Numbered from the stretch's first letter, positions 1-13,187 are shown. The stretch is 64,000 bases of DNA from Voacanga thouarsii (GCA_026120185.1 JANUWF010001625.1:930001-994000), one strand, 5' to 3'. Notes: a model not told the origin generated them from the sequence alone. Numbers and translations are program-made.

Positions 1-732
1 AAGAACCTGAAAATTTTTCAGATTGCTTCCATGAAGAAGGTGAATACTAAGGAATGGAGTTTGAAGGTTCAACCATAGAGATTAATTCTCTTGGGAACCT
101 TCCTTAACTCCCTCCCTATTTTCAATCAAAACTCTATCCTCTAAGAGCCATTTTCAAAATTCCAAGGTCAATAAACCTTGCTAAATTTTCTAGAATTAGA
201 ATATGGATTTGGATGAATTGAACAAACTTAATTGGTAAAGGATTTAACGTAAGCTAGGGAATAAAATGACATGAATCCCTGAAGAATTCTTGTAGGGCAT
301 GAGAATAGGTTTAGGACATTCCCTTCATGTCTCCCCTAGGACAACGCTCCTATTTCTACTTATGGAATGCAAGGGATGAAAAATTAAATCCAAAAAGAAA
401 TAATCATAGCAAAAACTTAAATGATGGGATTTGAACTCAAGACCTTAGAGATTATTTCCAAAGCTCTAACTACTAAACAGTAACAACTCTTGTTTTTATT
501 TTCTCTCCCAAATATTCTTCCTATTAAATTCTCAAGGTATGTCCCTATTTTAACCTCAAGAAAAATTACCATTTTACCCTTCCTACTCAATTAGCACAAC
601 TAAGCCTTCTAGACTATAAATTATAATTCTAAAGCATATAAAATCATTTCAAAATATATTTATGCATATAAAAAAATATGATATGCATCCCGACCCCCTT
701 ACTCTAGGGTTGGCATTAGGTGGGGTTTCACA
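1..732 (-). mobile_element. Ty3/gypsy-type LTR fragment (minus orientation)
   Basis: Read on the minus strand from 732, the sequence starts TGTGAAACCCCACC, like plant gypsy LTRs that open TGTAA/TGTGA followed by CCCC. A purine-rich stretch suiting a polypurine tract lies just outside (about 733-750). It shares a block (421-487) with the LTR ending at 20,408, in the same orientation and with a tRNA-like motif, so the two are probably related. The left end lies outside the window. There is no coding content. The LTR call is an inference from the ends and this one shared block. Confidence 0.45.
421..487 (-). other. tRNA-like A-box/B-box block inside a gypsy-type LTR
   Basis: On the minus strand an A-box-like stretch (463-480, containing TAGTAGTTAGAGC) is followed about 44 nt later by a B-box-like stretch (426-437, AGTTCAAATCCC; consensus GGTTCRANNCC). 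That is the spacing of a tRNA gene. The acceptor stem does not pair, so this is not a functional tRNA gene. A diverged equivalent sits at 20,051-20,116. Confidence 0.4.
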
Positions 733-1743
733 TATAGTATCCTTCACTTACTCACAAATTAACTATTACACTAATCTCGTAAAATATACTTATTAACATG
801 GAACAAGAATTACTATAATGAAAAATTTTCTACATAGCATTCTAGGTGAATTTATAGGAACAACTTAACATATGCACAATAAGCTAAAAAATGGTAAAGA
901 GATTATTTCTTCCATCACCTTAGAATTCGTCTCAACGCCAATCTATCCAAGTTAATCCCATGTATACTTTTATATTAAGCTAGACACAACCAAGAACCTT
1001 AAAGTGAAATTAAACACGCTTATGCCAAAAAATTGTGATTCAGTCAACTTCTGCAATCAAGATTTCAAACAAAATTATTCATATGAGATAGGATCAAATG
1101 ACTCACTCAAATCTTGTAGCTTTCCCAAAGTACATACATTACATTTCTAACGTTAAAATATAAGAAGACCTCACACTTTGATAGAACAAAACATCCATGC
1201 ATTTCAATTTGATATAGCAAATTAGGAGCTTCTCATTTTTTCATCAACTTTCTTTTGACAAAGTGAATGTGTTTATAGTGATTTTAACTTAAATACTCTC
1301 TTGCATCCCTCGCATTTTTTATCTTTGCCTTTCTTTCTTTTTCTTTTTCTTGTTTTTCTTCTCTTTTCATTTTCATCACACATTGTTTTTCATCATAAGA
1401 CATGCATTTTGCATTCCTGTAACCTTTTTTCTCCTCACTTTAGTAGGTGCATTAAGCAAACTACCACTTCCTATTATTTCCTTTTTTAAATAAAATTACA
1501 ATAACTAAATTAAAATTTATGTAATACAACATACAAAACAATTGAATGAGTGAATGAATGAGAATTGCTATAAAACTAGAGATAAACCAAAAAACTGACG
1601 CTCTATATTTCATCCTTAAGTTTTATCCATTCTCAAAGAATAAAGCTTCACAACGTTTTCAAAGTCATAAACAAGAATAACTCATTTATCCAAACTTAGC
1701 CTATATCATGGCTAATATATAAATGCACACAAAAATAAATTTC

Positions 1744-3279
1744 TGATAAGGCCTAAATTAGTCGTATATTTTCTAGTTATTTGAGACCATTTGTGATATA
1801 TTTTCTGCAATAACTGGTCATATTCCTTCATATTTGAGATTTTACCATTGGAAATGTATTTTGTGCATTATTTCAAATTTTAGGAGTAAAATAAGGTAAA
1901 ATCATCGCTAAACAGACTAGAGGTGGCGCCGGCTGGGACAAGACAGGCGGCGTCGGACACGTGCTGCTGGCACGCATTTTGGGCGATGAAAAATCCATGA
2001 AACAGGGGCTGAACAGAACACAGCCAGCACCGGCTGGGAGCCCAAAGGCGGTGCCGACTGCGACCTAGATGAACTTGGCACAAAAATTGAGAAAATTCTG
2101 TGAATGGACAAAGAGATAGAATGCAACTGGCCCTAGGCAAGACAGGCGGCGCCAGCTGTGCACTGGTATAGAGGCGGTGCCTCTATTTTTGTGCACATTT
2201 TTTATCAATTTTCAGAGTTTTTGTATTTTCCTACTTCTATTCGGCTAGAAACCCTAGAGGGACGAATTTAGGCACTTCTAAAGCCTATAAATAGAGGAAA
2301 AACACAAGTCAAAGATTTGAATTCAAGGAGCAAAACATAAAACCACTCAAGTTCAAGGAGGAGGTCATCAAATCAAGGAGGATTGTACAAGAGAGTCTAC
2401 GAAGGACAAAGAATGAGGCTTGTCTATGAGTGCTTTCTTTTAACTTTGTTTTCTTTTCTTGAACATTGATGTATTAATTCTTTTATTTGTAATTTGACAT
2501 TGTTTTCGGTATTTATGATTTTTTAAAGTTACTTTGATCCTTTGATTAATTGAATGCTATTCTTGGTATTTAATTACTTATGCTAATTATGAGATTAATT
2601 TGTTGGTTCTTTCTATTAACTTACTTGGAAAAGGGGTTAATGGTGTTCTCAGTTCATTAATTTCATATTTGTTGTCTATTAACTTGTTTGAAAAAGGGGT
2701 TAATTGATAGGAACTGTGTAATTAAAGGTTAATTGATGTTTGTCAGGATATGAATTCATTGGTTAATTTCATGTTTTAAATTTGCTAGGATATGGGGATT
2801 TAATCAAGGATTGTGTTTAATGCATCTTTTAAGTGAATTAGTTGAGACATGATATGTGATGCTAATTTGTCTAGAAGATAGTGATTTCATGGATTGGAAA
2901 AGAAGTGAATCTATCTTAATCCTTCATGATGCCAAGAGAATGATTAGTTATGATAATGATTGGGTACTTTAAGGTCGTGTTTGTCAAAATAATGGTTTGA
3001 GTTATATAATTCTCCATCCTTGATATGTACATATTCTTTATTTTATTTTATTTTCCTTTTTATTCTTTTTACCTTTATTGAGTCGGTTAAACAATGAATG
3101 AAAAATGATTAATGTGTACTTGTTCTTTGAGGATCGATACTCGTTTTAAACCCTATGCTTTGCTTAATGATGAGTATGTTTTCTCATATGTGTAATTTGG
3201 GGTTAACGTTTTAATTTAAATTTGATTGGGAATGTGCTTATTTTTTAATTATTTTTTATATCTAAATTCATACACATCA
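1744..3279 (+). mobile_element. Family A solo LTR
   Basis: The LTR starts TGATAAGGCC and ends ACACATCA, 1,536 bp. Its flanks are ATTTC (1,739-1,743) and CTTTC (3,280-3,284), a target-site duplication with one mismatch. It splits the family B internal region, whose homology to 32,376-33,700 resumes on either side. It has GC-rich GGCGCCGGC-type modules at 1,920-2,165 and a TATA box at 2,285. No internal domain adjoins it, so it is a solo LTR left by LTR-LTR recombination. Confidence 0.85.
2285..2294 (+). promoter_or_regulatory. Family A LTR TATA box
   Basis: CTATAAATAG, a consensus plant TATA box. It occurs at the same place in all five family A LTR copies of the window. Confidence 0.6.
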
Positions 3280-3856
3280 CTTTCCTAGAAAATTCTAAGT
3301 AGAATCCCCAACGAAAAGATAAATAATATATCCATCAAACTAACATATATCAACACATATACCAACAATCCTTGAAAACTAACCTAACAATGTGAAAAAT
3401 TCGAAAACAAATTTAGCCAAAATGCAAAAAAATTTAAAAAAATGCTGAAAAATAAAAAATTCCAAAAATAAATAATATTATTCAACTTCTTCCCTATACT
3501 CAAATTGGACTATATCCTTATTGGCGACAAATAAAACAATATACGCATTTTCCATAGGGAAAAAATAAATAAAAGAATGAAGAAGATAAATAAATACTCC
3601 CCTAACATCTTGAAACTTAATGTGTCATAAGAGGGTAAGGAAATGAATTGTTGTACAAAATAAGAAAATCTTCCATCCTGCAAAAATAAAGAAAAATCCA
3701 ACAGTATACCAAGGCTAAAGAGATTGAAAAAAAAAAAAAAGACTACAAACAAAATAATAGACCAAGAACATAAGTCAAAAGCAAACGTAAATAAAAAAGA
3801 TACAAAGAGTTGCTTCAAAAGTATATTTGTCTCAATACTAAGAACAAATAATCCAT

Positions 3857-3878
3857 CACACACACACACACACACACA
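3857..3878. repeat. (CA)n microsatellite
   Basis: About 11 CA units. Short open frames across it are artefacts. Confidence 0.9.
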
Positions 3879-4757
3879 TATACAAGCACAAATATTATTA
3901 ACAAGCCATAAAATGAACTAATATTAATAATACTAAAATATACACTAGTACCAAGAATTATACTACTACCAATACAACGAAGCCACAAAACAAATGAACA
4001 ACTAAATATTTTCACTAAGGGTACACTAAATCAATATCAATATGCTAGTATATTCTCATCAATATAGAACTTATACTCATAACAAAACACTAATATAATG
4101 AGCACGAGAATTAGCATACTACACATAGCACACTATAAACTCAATGAAATCCGTGGAAAAGTGACAGGGTTAAGGATTTAATGGTCTTATTGAAAAGAAA
4201 CTTAAAATATTGTCACCACTACAATCACCAATTCATAAATACCACCAACATTGCATAACAAAATAACATCTCCCAACCAACTAACAAATAATTCCCACAC
4301 TTTAATAGATATTATACAAAAGCTGCCAAAAAGTTAACCTAGTCTCCAAACCAAAAATCAATAATCCACTAAATTACAACATCAACCATCTCTTCGATTT
4401 ATTCACCACTATTACAATCAATTTTCAAGCTCCACAATTTATAGTACAACAATAACCAAAACTACAACTAACAATACTTTCATTCTCAAAACGGCATTCA
4501 AACACTCAAAACTCCAACACCGTTCCAAAAATAATGAAATCAATCCTATTATATAACAATCAACCAAAATAATTATCATACAACAACAATGATAGCCAAT
4601 TACTTTAACATTTTCATCCTAAAAATATTAAAGCACAACTATAACAAAATTTCCCAACAACAGCAATAATGGAATACAATAACAAGGACATATACAAAAG
4701 TAAATTTTGAATCTCAAAAATCCATTATACATATACAATTTTCCAAGATAGCTACAT

Positions 4758-4758
<1 letters not shown>

Positions 4759-4792
<34 letters not shown>
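4759..4792. repeat. (CAA)n microsatellite
   Basis: About 11 CAA units within the AT-rich family B internal region. Confidence 0.9.
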
Positions 4793-4793
<1 letters not shown>

Positions 4794-6366
4794 GTAATAG
4801 TAATAATAATGATACAACAGATTGGAACCTAATACAATTTATTTATCTCAAAGACTAAAAATAAAAAATCAAAATAATGTGCAAACATGGTATAAGAAGG
4901 AAAAGAAATCTATTTACAAGTAATAGTTAGTATTATGCACAAATATCGTGATAAATATTTATATAAAAGAATTAATAATGTTTACACATATATACATAGC
5001 CAAATCGACAAGACTCGAGGTTTTTATGATATTGCCAATCCTTGGAAATCGCAAAAAATCTTGATGCTTATTTTATGTGCATTGGAAATAGTATAAATAA
5101 TCCACAAAAATCAAGTTATAAATTAAAATACTAGGCACTGAAATCACATAAATAGGCAAGTATACCTATCACATAGTATAAGGAATCACAAGTACCAAAT
5201 CCACGAAAATTTAGTAATTACCACTATTTTGCTCACATCTCACTGTCTAGCAAAATGAATATTGAGATAAAATAAATAAAACTAACTAACCTAAACTACT
5301 ACAATATAGAGTACATTGGACCCAGAAGAGAAAAGTCACAAGGATTGCCAGGGAGTAAGAATACGAGAATGGCCATGTACAAGAAGAAATCCTCCAAAAT
5401 AATGTCTAGTCACTACTACAAATTACACTAAAAACGACGACCATAAAATTCTCATTTTTTTTTATTAAAGCATCATTTTTAATATTTACGATGATTTGTT
5501 GACTGTTGTAGGTAACATCATCATTTTTATCTTTAGACATACAAAAAACCATCGTATTTACTTAATACTATGGTTCAAATACGACGACCATGTGAAAAGG
5601 TCGTATAAAATCAATACGGAAATTGAAGAAACCAAAATGTGGAAATTGCCATTTATACATATAAAACTGTCACAATTACTAAGAAAAGATGATGGCCATA
5701 ACCATTGCAATTACTTAGTAATTGTGACTAATTGTGACGGTATTAATACAACGGTCTAAACCATCATAGTTAAACCTAGAAATTCTGATGGTTTAAGCTG
5801 TCACATTTACATTCAGCAATTGTGACAGTTTAAATCGTTGCTGCATTTAAACTTTGCATTTGCGATGGTTTAAGCCGTTGCATTTAAATTCAGTAATTTC
5901 GACGATTTTGATCGTCGTTTTAAATTTTTTTTAGTAATTTGTTTATTTAAACATCTGCCACCTATAAATTAAGCCCAACCAAGAAAAAAATTGAACACAA
6001 TTAAAGAAAAAAAAAACCCCACCAACAAATCCAACATCAGTCGAACTATAAATAAACTAAAAATCTCGTTCATAAAAAACTAAAATGTGTACAAATAAAA
6101 GTAATAGTACAAATAGAAAAAGTAGGAAATAAAATGAATCAATCCCAAATACTACTCACACGTAACAAGAGCGAAATTAAATGACTCAATCATGCTCATC
6201 ATAACAAGCATCATCATTAGGAGCAGTAGATTGTCTATGGGGACGAGATGTAGAACCAACACTAGGAGATTATTATATAAGTTTACCAAGATTTATATAA
6301 GTTTAGCAAGGTAAGTCGTTGTATTAAATTTACCGGCATTTTTTACTTGGAATTTTTTTTATAATA

Positions 6367-6404
6367 GACACACACGCGCGCGCGCACACACACACACACA
6401 CACA
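6367..6404. repeat. (CA)n/(CG)n mixed microsatellite
   Basis: Alternating purine-pyrimidine run: CA units around a CGCGCGCG core, inside the CACTA element. Confidence 0.9.
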
Positions 6405-6506
6405 TAATATAATTATATAAATTTTACTTTCACAATAATAATTATACATACAAAGTCTATGTATGAATGAATTAATAATTAAGATAGCATACTGATATAT
6501 ACAAAC

Positions 6507-6597
6507 ATACATACATACATACATATATATATATATATCTGTTTGTGTGTGTGCGCGCACGCGCACGTGCAGACACACGCACACATATATGTATGTT
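6507..6597. repeat. Palindromic compound microsatellite
   Basis: (CATA)n, (TA)n, (TG)n and a CGCG core, followed by the complementary series back to TATGTATG. The two arms form a long imperfect hairpin in the middle of the CACTA element. Confidence 0.8.
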
Positions 6598-8772
6598 CAT
6601 CATTGAAAATTTATTTATAATTATGTTATGTAACATATTAATTTAATACTCACTAATCAATGAAGGATATATTATGGTACATATAAACATATAATAAATT
6701 AACTAATATATTTCAATTCATGATCTTTAATACAAATATATGACAACTTAAGATGTTTATAAAATATTAATTGACAAATGCATGATCTTACTATTATATG
6801 TTTTTATAAATTTAAAATAAGTTTAGTGACCAATTTTGAATGTCATTTGTTTTATTTTACCACCATTTTGGTTAACATCTATGTAATAGTATGAAAACCT
6901 AGCGCATTTACAAATGTAAGAATATCAAATTAATAATCCGACCATTAGATGGGTTAAAACCTTTACCAAAATTATTGTGACCAAATTTGAAATTACTCAA
7001 ATAAAATTTAAATTATTTTTTTTTTACAGATTTTATGGTAATTAGAAGTAAAAAAGATAGCCACAATCATCGTATTAAGTAGTTTTAAATGACGGTTCAA
7101 ACTTAAACTGTAGCATTAGACCACAAAAAACAATGGTTTAATACCCGTCGTATTTGGTTCGACAAATACAACGGTTTATAATTGTTGCATTAGGCACAGG
7201 AAAAAATGCCACTCATAATTTCGATTTCAAAATAAGACTATTAACAGTAACTGTCATATAAGGACTTACATATACGACGGTTGTGTTAAACTGTCTTATT
7301 AGTTTGGAAATATTACGATGGTTAGAGTACCCGCCATGTTTTTTGGACTAATACAACGATTAATTTAATAACCGTCACATCAAATGGGTTTAATAGGATG
7401 CTTGTGAACCATCATATATAGTAGACTATTACGATGGTTTTATGACTGTCACATTGGCCCCTTTTTTTTTGTGAGTAAAGAGTATACCACTATATTTATC
7501 AAATCCCTATTCGAACATCGGTATGAGTTTTAATGAATAAACCTCACTCTCTTCGAGTTATGAGATCTCTTTCCTCAGGCTTAATTAATTATTGTCTCTA
7601 CCTAGTCAATTTAATTCCAGGAAGCATTACACTCACTCATCATCGAAAAGGTACCCGGAAGCCCCAACATCCCTATTTTTTAGCCATATTGAAAACCCCG
7701 TTGACTACCAAGTTCTAATCATTTAATATCTCTCTTGAGTTAATCAAAAGAAAACAAATATTTGACCAATTAATTTGGTGTTCAACTCCTAACCACATCT
7801 CTCAAAATCATTAAGAGTGAACCAATCTATTGAATAAGTAAATTAAGGCCAAACAATCAATCCAACAAAACAATGCCCAAGTAGTCAAATGCAAGATATA
7901 GGAATTCAATAAATCGTAATAATAACTCAACATAAGATTATAGATTAGGGTTCATTCCTCAAATGACATTAAAATCATATAAATCTCAACATTGTTAAAA
8001 TGTAATTCAAAGAAAAAGAAAGAACTTCATTCATAGCCAAGATCTTAAACTTTTTCTTCCTTAGATTTCGTTGAACAACCCATTCTTCTTCTCTATGATT
8101 CTCCAAGATCCTCCCATTCTTGGTGTTTTTTTTTTAGCTCTTTAATGGATCTCTTGGTTGCTAGCCAACTAAGATTGTGTTTTTAGGGTTTATAATGGTG
8201 TATATATGGTGTACAATGAGAAGAAATCACAAAAATTACATAAAAATACGGATCTGCAAATTTCTAAGATAAGTGGACAGCCTAAGGAAATTGTTGGGTC
8301 ATCAGGTTTCCACATAGGGACAATTTTGAGATGTTCAAGGTGGCCCAGAGAATTTATACTTCCTTGGGACACAATTATTTTGGGCAAAGTGAATTTGATC
8401 TTACTCCCTAGTGGCTAGTGGAGGTTCTACCTCCCTGGGCCCCTAATTTTTTTTCCCTCATTGCCATTTGTTTTCCTATGCTACCTAGGAAGGTAGAACC
8501 TTCATGGGCCTTCATATTTTTCTTCTACTTGCATTCTTGTTTCTTCTAGGTGGCCTAGGGAACTTTCATTTCCCTAGGCGGCCTCTTCTTTGTGCAATTC
8601 TTCCATTCTACTCATTAGTCTGATTTTCATCTTTTATCACCTTCCTATGGCATTTTTCAATTCCTACAAAAAATAAGATGAAAATAGTTTGGTTAGTAGT
8701 TTTTTAAACAAGAAATTTTCACAATTACAACACAAAACACTACAAAATATAGACGTAATCAGCCCTCATGAA

Positions 8773-10059
8773 AAATATTCTTGAAATAATGCTCCTTTTG
8801 ATGAATTCCTCCTTAGAAAAATACTACATATTTACACTCACCTCACCCAATGATGTTTTGGCTTGCATTTATAGCTCTAGAGATTTCCTAAAAGTTCAAA
8901 ATACAAAAAAAAAAAAAAGAAGTAATTTCCTAATGAATTTGTAAATTATGTAACTACATAAAATTCCACTAACATAAGGAAATAGAAGTGAACCGTTGTG
9001 GTTCATTACTTCAACCTAGTGCCTAGTTGCTACTGGCAATATATTCTTAGTTGTTCTCACCCAGGTGGCCACGACTTGAGGTGTAGGCGGTCATGGGTTG
9101 GTATTTTATCTCTTGAAGCTGGTCATAATTTTCAACTAAATGGTCATCCGCTTATTTTAGCTTTCAAGGTAGCCCATGGCTTAGTATAGGCAGTCATCGC
9201 CTTCGACATATAAAACTTCAAGGCAGTCCATAGCTTCGTAGCAATCCATGGCCACCATGCTCTCTCTCAAGCCTCTGTTTTTGTTTTGCTACTTGTTTCC
9301 CAATTAGCATGACTTGGCTCTCCTTTGGCTTGGCTTGATTTCCTGAAGCTTTCCTTCAATCTTTCTATGCCAAATTCCTCTGCTTTTGCCCTCTATTTCA
9401 ATTTCTCTGTTTTTGCTCCTATTTAACATTTTTTTTTTTGGGTGTATATTTTCACATATGTTCTTCAATCTACAAAAATATAACAAAATAAGGGAAATCA
9501 ATGGTATCTAATAACCTAAAAATCAAGTATAAATACATCATAAATACCCTCAAAATATGCAAATAATTGACCCCTATCATGCATTAGACAAGATGCTGGT
9601 GACCTAGGGAGCATCCACTTCCCTAAGCTGCCTGGGAGTACAGAATAGTCATTCTTCCAAAAGAATGGTGGCCAAAACTTCATTATACTGCCTAGGTGCA
9701 AATCAAGAATCATTTTTTATTGTAAAGAAAGGTGGCCAAAGGAGCTTCAAGTTCCCTAGGCCGCCTTTGTTTCTAAAAACATGGCAGCCCAGGGAAATGG
9801 GCCACCCACAAGTGAAAAACTGCACAGATTTAGCATTTTTGTAGAAATTTCAAAGGTTTGGGTATAAATACACTATTATAGACTTATTTGAGAGATCCAC
9901 CATGGAGAAAACACATACATACCCACAAGATAAAATATTTGAAGAAGAGAATGGAGGGTTACTTAGGCAAACCATGGAGAAGATGATTAAGCCAACTTAA
10001 CAGCGAGTTCTCTTGATTCATTCTCTTTATTTTTCACTTGGCAATATATTTACATATTT
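8773..10059 (+). other. LTR-like intergenic DNA rich in palindromes; no gene
   Basis: No coding frame can be supported. The stretch carries several GGTGGCC...GGCCGCC-type imperfect palindromes (about 9,062-9,240, 9,590-9,640, 9,730-9,800), a TATA box (9,863) and text resembling family B LTRs further right (9,940-10,050). It is probably a diverged relative of the family B LTR into which the solo LTR at 10,065 inserted. Its right half continues at 16,033. The boundaries are not resolved. Confidence 0.45.
9863..9871 (+). promoter_or_regulatory. Putative LTR TATA box
   Basis: TATAAATAC within LTR-like sequence, downstream of the palindromic modules. Confidence 0.35.
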
Positions 10060-13000
10060 TTAATTCATAAGGCTTCATTATATGTACATTTTCCAATGTT
10101 TTTATGCTTTAACTAATAGAAATTCTTACACAATTCACTACTCACCAAACCCTTTTTATTTTATTTTTGCTAGGAAATGGAAAATATTAGTTAAAGATAA
10201 CAACGAAGAAAATAGAAGAAAAATGAGGTGGATATGGATTGAAGATATTGGCCTAGGCAAGCACTCCTTAGGCCTCCTGGTGAATAGCAATTTTACATTT
10301 TGTCTAGAATTTTGGCGGCCTAGGGAATTTTCCCCAGGCTGCTTGGTGGTTACCAATTTTCTAGAATGTTGGCAGCCTATGAAAGCTCAAGCTCCCTCGG
10401 CCACCTGCTGTGTTCTATTTTATATGAGATCTCCAGATTGCTAGAGGCCAAGGGAGTTTTTACTTCCCTAGGCACTTGATACATTTTGTGTATATGCTGA
10501 GTTTCAATATAGGTGGCCTAGGGATGTTGAACTTCCCTCGGCTTCCTGGTTTCCCTTATTTTGGCAAATCCTTCCAAAACCTTGGTGGCCCAAGGAAGTT
10601 CAACTTCCCTAAGCCACCATGTTTCTGGAAAACTTTGCTACGGAGGGAAGTTTTGTTAGTGTTGTGCCCTAGAGACAATCACTTGTACATTGTATATAAC
10701 ACATTTTATTTTAATTAAATGAATTATTTATCTTACATTTTCTATTGTTTACTTTAAGTAATATAACAGTTTGATAAAGTCCCTAGTACAACACTGTGTT
10801 AAAGAAATCATGATAGAGATCATGATATGAGATTCCTACTGCACTGGATAGTGTTAGTACTTAAATAGTCCCTAGTCATAGTATTAATGAGATAGGACAT
10901 CATTAATGCGTTAAGACTAGCATGTGTTAAACTTCCTGATTTGATCAAATGGTGGTTCTCATAACCGTGAGTATTGAGATATTCAAAGTTAACACATGGA
11001 TGCTTGTTAATGGAAAAAGTTCATTGGATAACCTAACTTTGAGATAATCACATGGATAACTATTTAGTGCTAGTGATATAATCTCAATATAGCAAACATG
11101 CAAGTATCCTTATGTTGGGAATATGCCCTCTTAGACTAATTTTCTGAGGAAAATATCAAATGTGTTAATAAACGAATTTATTTGTCGGAAATCGTTTGTG
11201 AAATAATTTTCTTTATTTGTGTGAAATTTCGTTTGGAATAGTCCCATTGTGTGTAAATAAGTGATCCATGTGAATAGAGGTCTTTCACAGTAAGGTATGG
11301 ATCATGGGTTATTTAAACACATAAACAGTTGTTCTTAACCGATTGATGAGAATGGGAATCTCATCATGTTTAGGTTATTATGTTATGAATTCCAAATGGG
11401 GAATGACTTACCTTTAGCCAGTGAGTAGTTCACTCACTTCATGACAAAAGCGTATTTCGAATACGTAGAATAGGACCTGTAGTAGTGGTTTCTAAAAGTA
11501 CTATATGGTAGAAACCTAGACTATTACCAGTACAGCGTGGACTAGTACTCTATGACTTGAGTCTAAGTTGGTGGTCTGGCGAAGCTGGAAGCATATGCTT
11601 TGATGTACTATAGTTGAGGTTCTATAGGAGGGCCAATACACTTGTATGTTGGGTATGTGTGACTAGTTTGTTAAGATAGGCTTGTATACGATAGTTTCTA
11701 CACTATATTGCCCCTTGTGGTTGTCCAGATGATCTAAATATCCAGGGCCCTGGGAAACATAACTTGGATGTTTGCTTTTGGGTCGCTCCCTTGGAAAGCG
11801 AAAACACTCCAAAAAGTTGTGAATCATTGGACTAAAGGCCTAAGGATAGTAGATGTCTTTAGAGAGGTGTTAGTACACTTCTTCCTCTCTAAATGTACGG
11901 TGATGTGTAGAGGGATATTTTAGTTATTTTCACCTGTAGGTCGAAGACTCTGCTAATGCAGCAATGTCCTTGGGGTCAATATTTCCTTATGGTGATATTA
12001 GGAAATATTTAAAATGCAAAATACATCTATTTATATAGTAGGGGTATTTTGGTCATTTTAGTAGCTAAGGCGATATATCTTTTTGGTCCTCGGAATAGCC
12101 CGTAAGTCCTAATTAATTTTTGGGTTGAGAAAATGATCTCAGTTGAGAGAGTTTTATTTTATTCGGGAAGTCTAATTTATTATTGGACTGGAATAAAATA
12201 AATGGAGAGAAATTTATTATCTGGTTTAATTGGTTAATTAATTATTCAGGACCTGTGTCCAGTTTGAATAATTAAAAAATTAACCGGGACTTAAACTAGA
12301 GGAAAATAATTATTACTTAATTATTTATTGGGTTATTTATTTAATTAAATTCCAAGGAATAAATAATTAAAGTTTAATTATTTTTTATTCATTTGGGTTT
12401 ATTAATTATTTATTGGGTTATTTATTTAATCCCAAGAAAAATAATTAATATTTATTATTTTGGATTTTTTGGGTTCAGGAAAAATAATAAATATTATTTT
12501 GGCCCAATAGCCTGGACCACAGGATTTTTCCGGACACAATTTAGAAGACTTTGGAGCGAAGCCAAAATTTATTTTGTAAATAATATTTGGGTATAAAATC
12601 CCGAGAATATTATTTTTATCAAAATAATTATTTTTTATTTCATGACTCTTGGCTTTCTATGTGGAAAAATAAAATAAAAGAACAAGAAAAAATAACAATG
12701 TCTCTTGGCTTTCTCTCTCTCTCTCTCTCTCTCATGGCTTTTTATTTTCCTGGCTTTTGGTTTTCTGGCATGTGGCTTCTGTTTTGGCTATAACAGAAGA
12801 AACCATGTTTTGGATACGGATGGCTAGTGAAGAGAAAATCAATAATCATTTTTCTTTCTTCCAATTGTGTTCTCACCGACCGGAAAATTAGGCAGGGAAT
12901 ATTCTATGAACCAGAAAACTTTGCATTCATTTCACCGGAAGAAGAAAGGAAGACAGTGGAAGGAAGTTGCACTAGAAGTTCATCCCATGGATGATGAAGA

Positions 13001-13175
13001 AAGCTGTTTTCTGGCTTCAAGCATTTCTTCAACATTCTTCTTGTTTTTAAGGCTCCAAGAGGTATGTATTCAACCCACCATGATGCTTCCATACTCTGAT
13101 ATATGCCATGTTCTTCCATTTTTCATTTATTGTCCGCGATTGAAATGCATGCTCTGTGAATGTCAATCCTTCAAG

Positions 13176-13187
13176 TGGTATCAGAGC
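13176..13187 (+). other. Primer binding site (initiator tRNA-Met type)
   Basis: TGGTATCAGAGC, complementary to the 3' end of plant initiator tRNA-Met, two bases after the LTR end. Confidence 0.8.

Larger units (their letters stand above)
733..5061 (-). mobile_element. Family B retrotransposon internal region, non-autonomous, minus strand
   Basis: From about 785 to 4,460 (excluding the solo LTR at 1,744-3,279) this matches the reverse complement of 31,620-33,700 block by block. Examples are the pyrimidine-rich tract at 1,318-1,370 against 33,180-33,240, 3,290-3,700 against 32,376-32,830, and 3,880-4,150 against 31,990-32,240. No gag, protease, integrase or RT motif was found on either strand. 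The right edge meets a family B LTR at 5,062, where a badly decayed primer site (about 5,035-5,060) still echoes the tRNA-Asp type. The 3' LTR expected on the left is missing. This is a LARD-like non-autonomous element (inferred). Confidence 0.65.
5411..7473. mobile_element. Non-autonomous CACTA (En/Spm)-type element
   Basis: The left end is CACTACTACAAATTACAC and the right end, read inward on the minus strand, is CACAAAAAAAAAGGGG. Three-base duplications AGT flank both ends (5,408-5,410 and 7,474-7,476), and the interrupted family B LTR rejoins across the site. Subterminal regions (5,430-5,930 and 7,050-7,450) carry many degenerate copies of an ACGACGGTTTAAACCGTCGT-like unit in both orientations, as in CACTA subterminal repeats. 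No transposase frame is present. The ends are imperfect inverted repeats. Confidence 0.75.
5062..8772 (-). mobile_element. Family B 5' LTR (minus), split by a CACTA element
   Basis: The sense start is near 8,772 (CATGAGGGCTGATTACGTC) and matches the start of the family B LTR at 33,896. The sense end at 5,062 (GCATCA) follows a stretch (5,080-5,180) matching 44,480-44,580. About 1.65 kb of LTR remains once the insertion at 5,411-7,473 is removed. Several GGTGGCC...GGCCACC palindromes lie at 8,330-8,600. A decayed primer-site-like sequence sits just inside (about 5,035-5,060). Confidence 0.7.

Noticed and set aside
3510..3875. 121-codon minus-strand frame
   Set aside because: AT-rich low-complexity translation ending in a CA repeat; the homologous DNA near 32,400 has stops in this frame.
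6330..6584. Cys/Val-rich 84-codon minus-strand frame
   Set aside because: It is made of TG/CA microsatellites within a CACTA element.
12393..12793. Two short aromatic-rich frames
   Set aside because: AT-rich LTR sequence with no domain.
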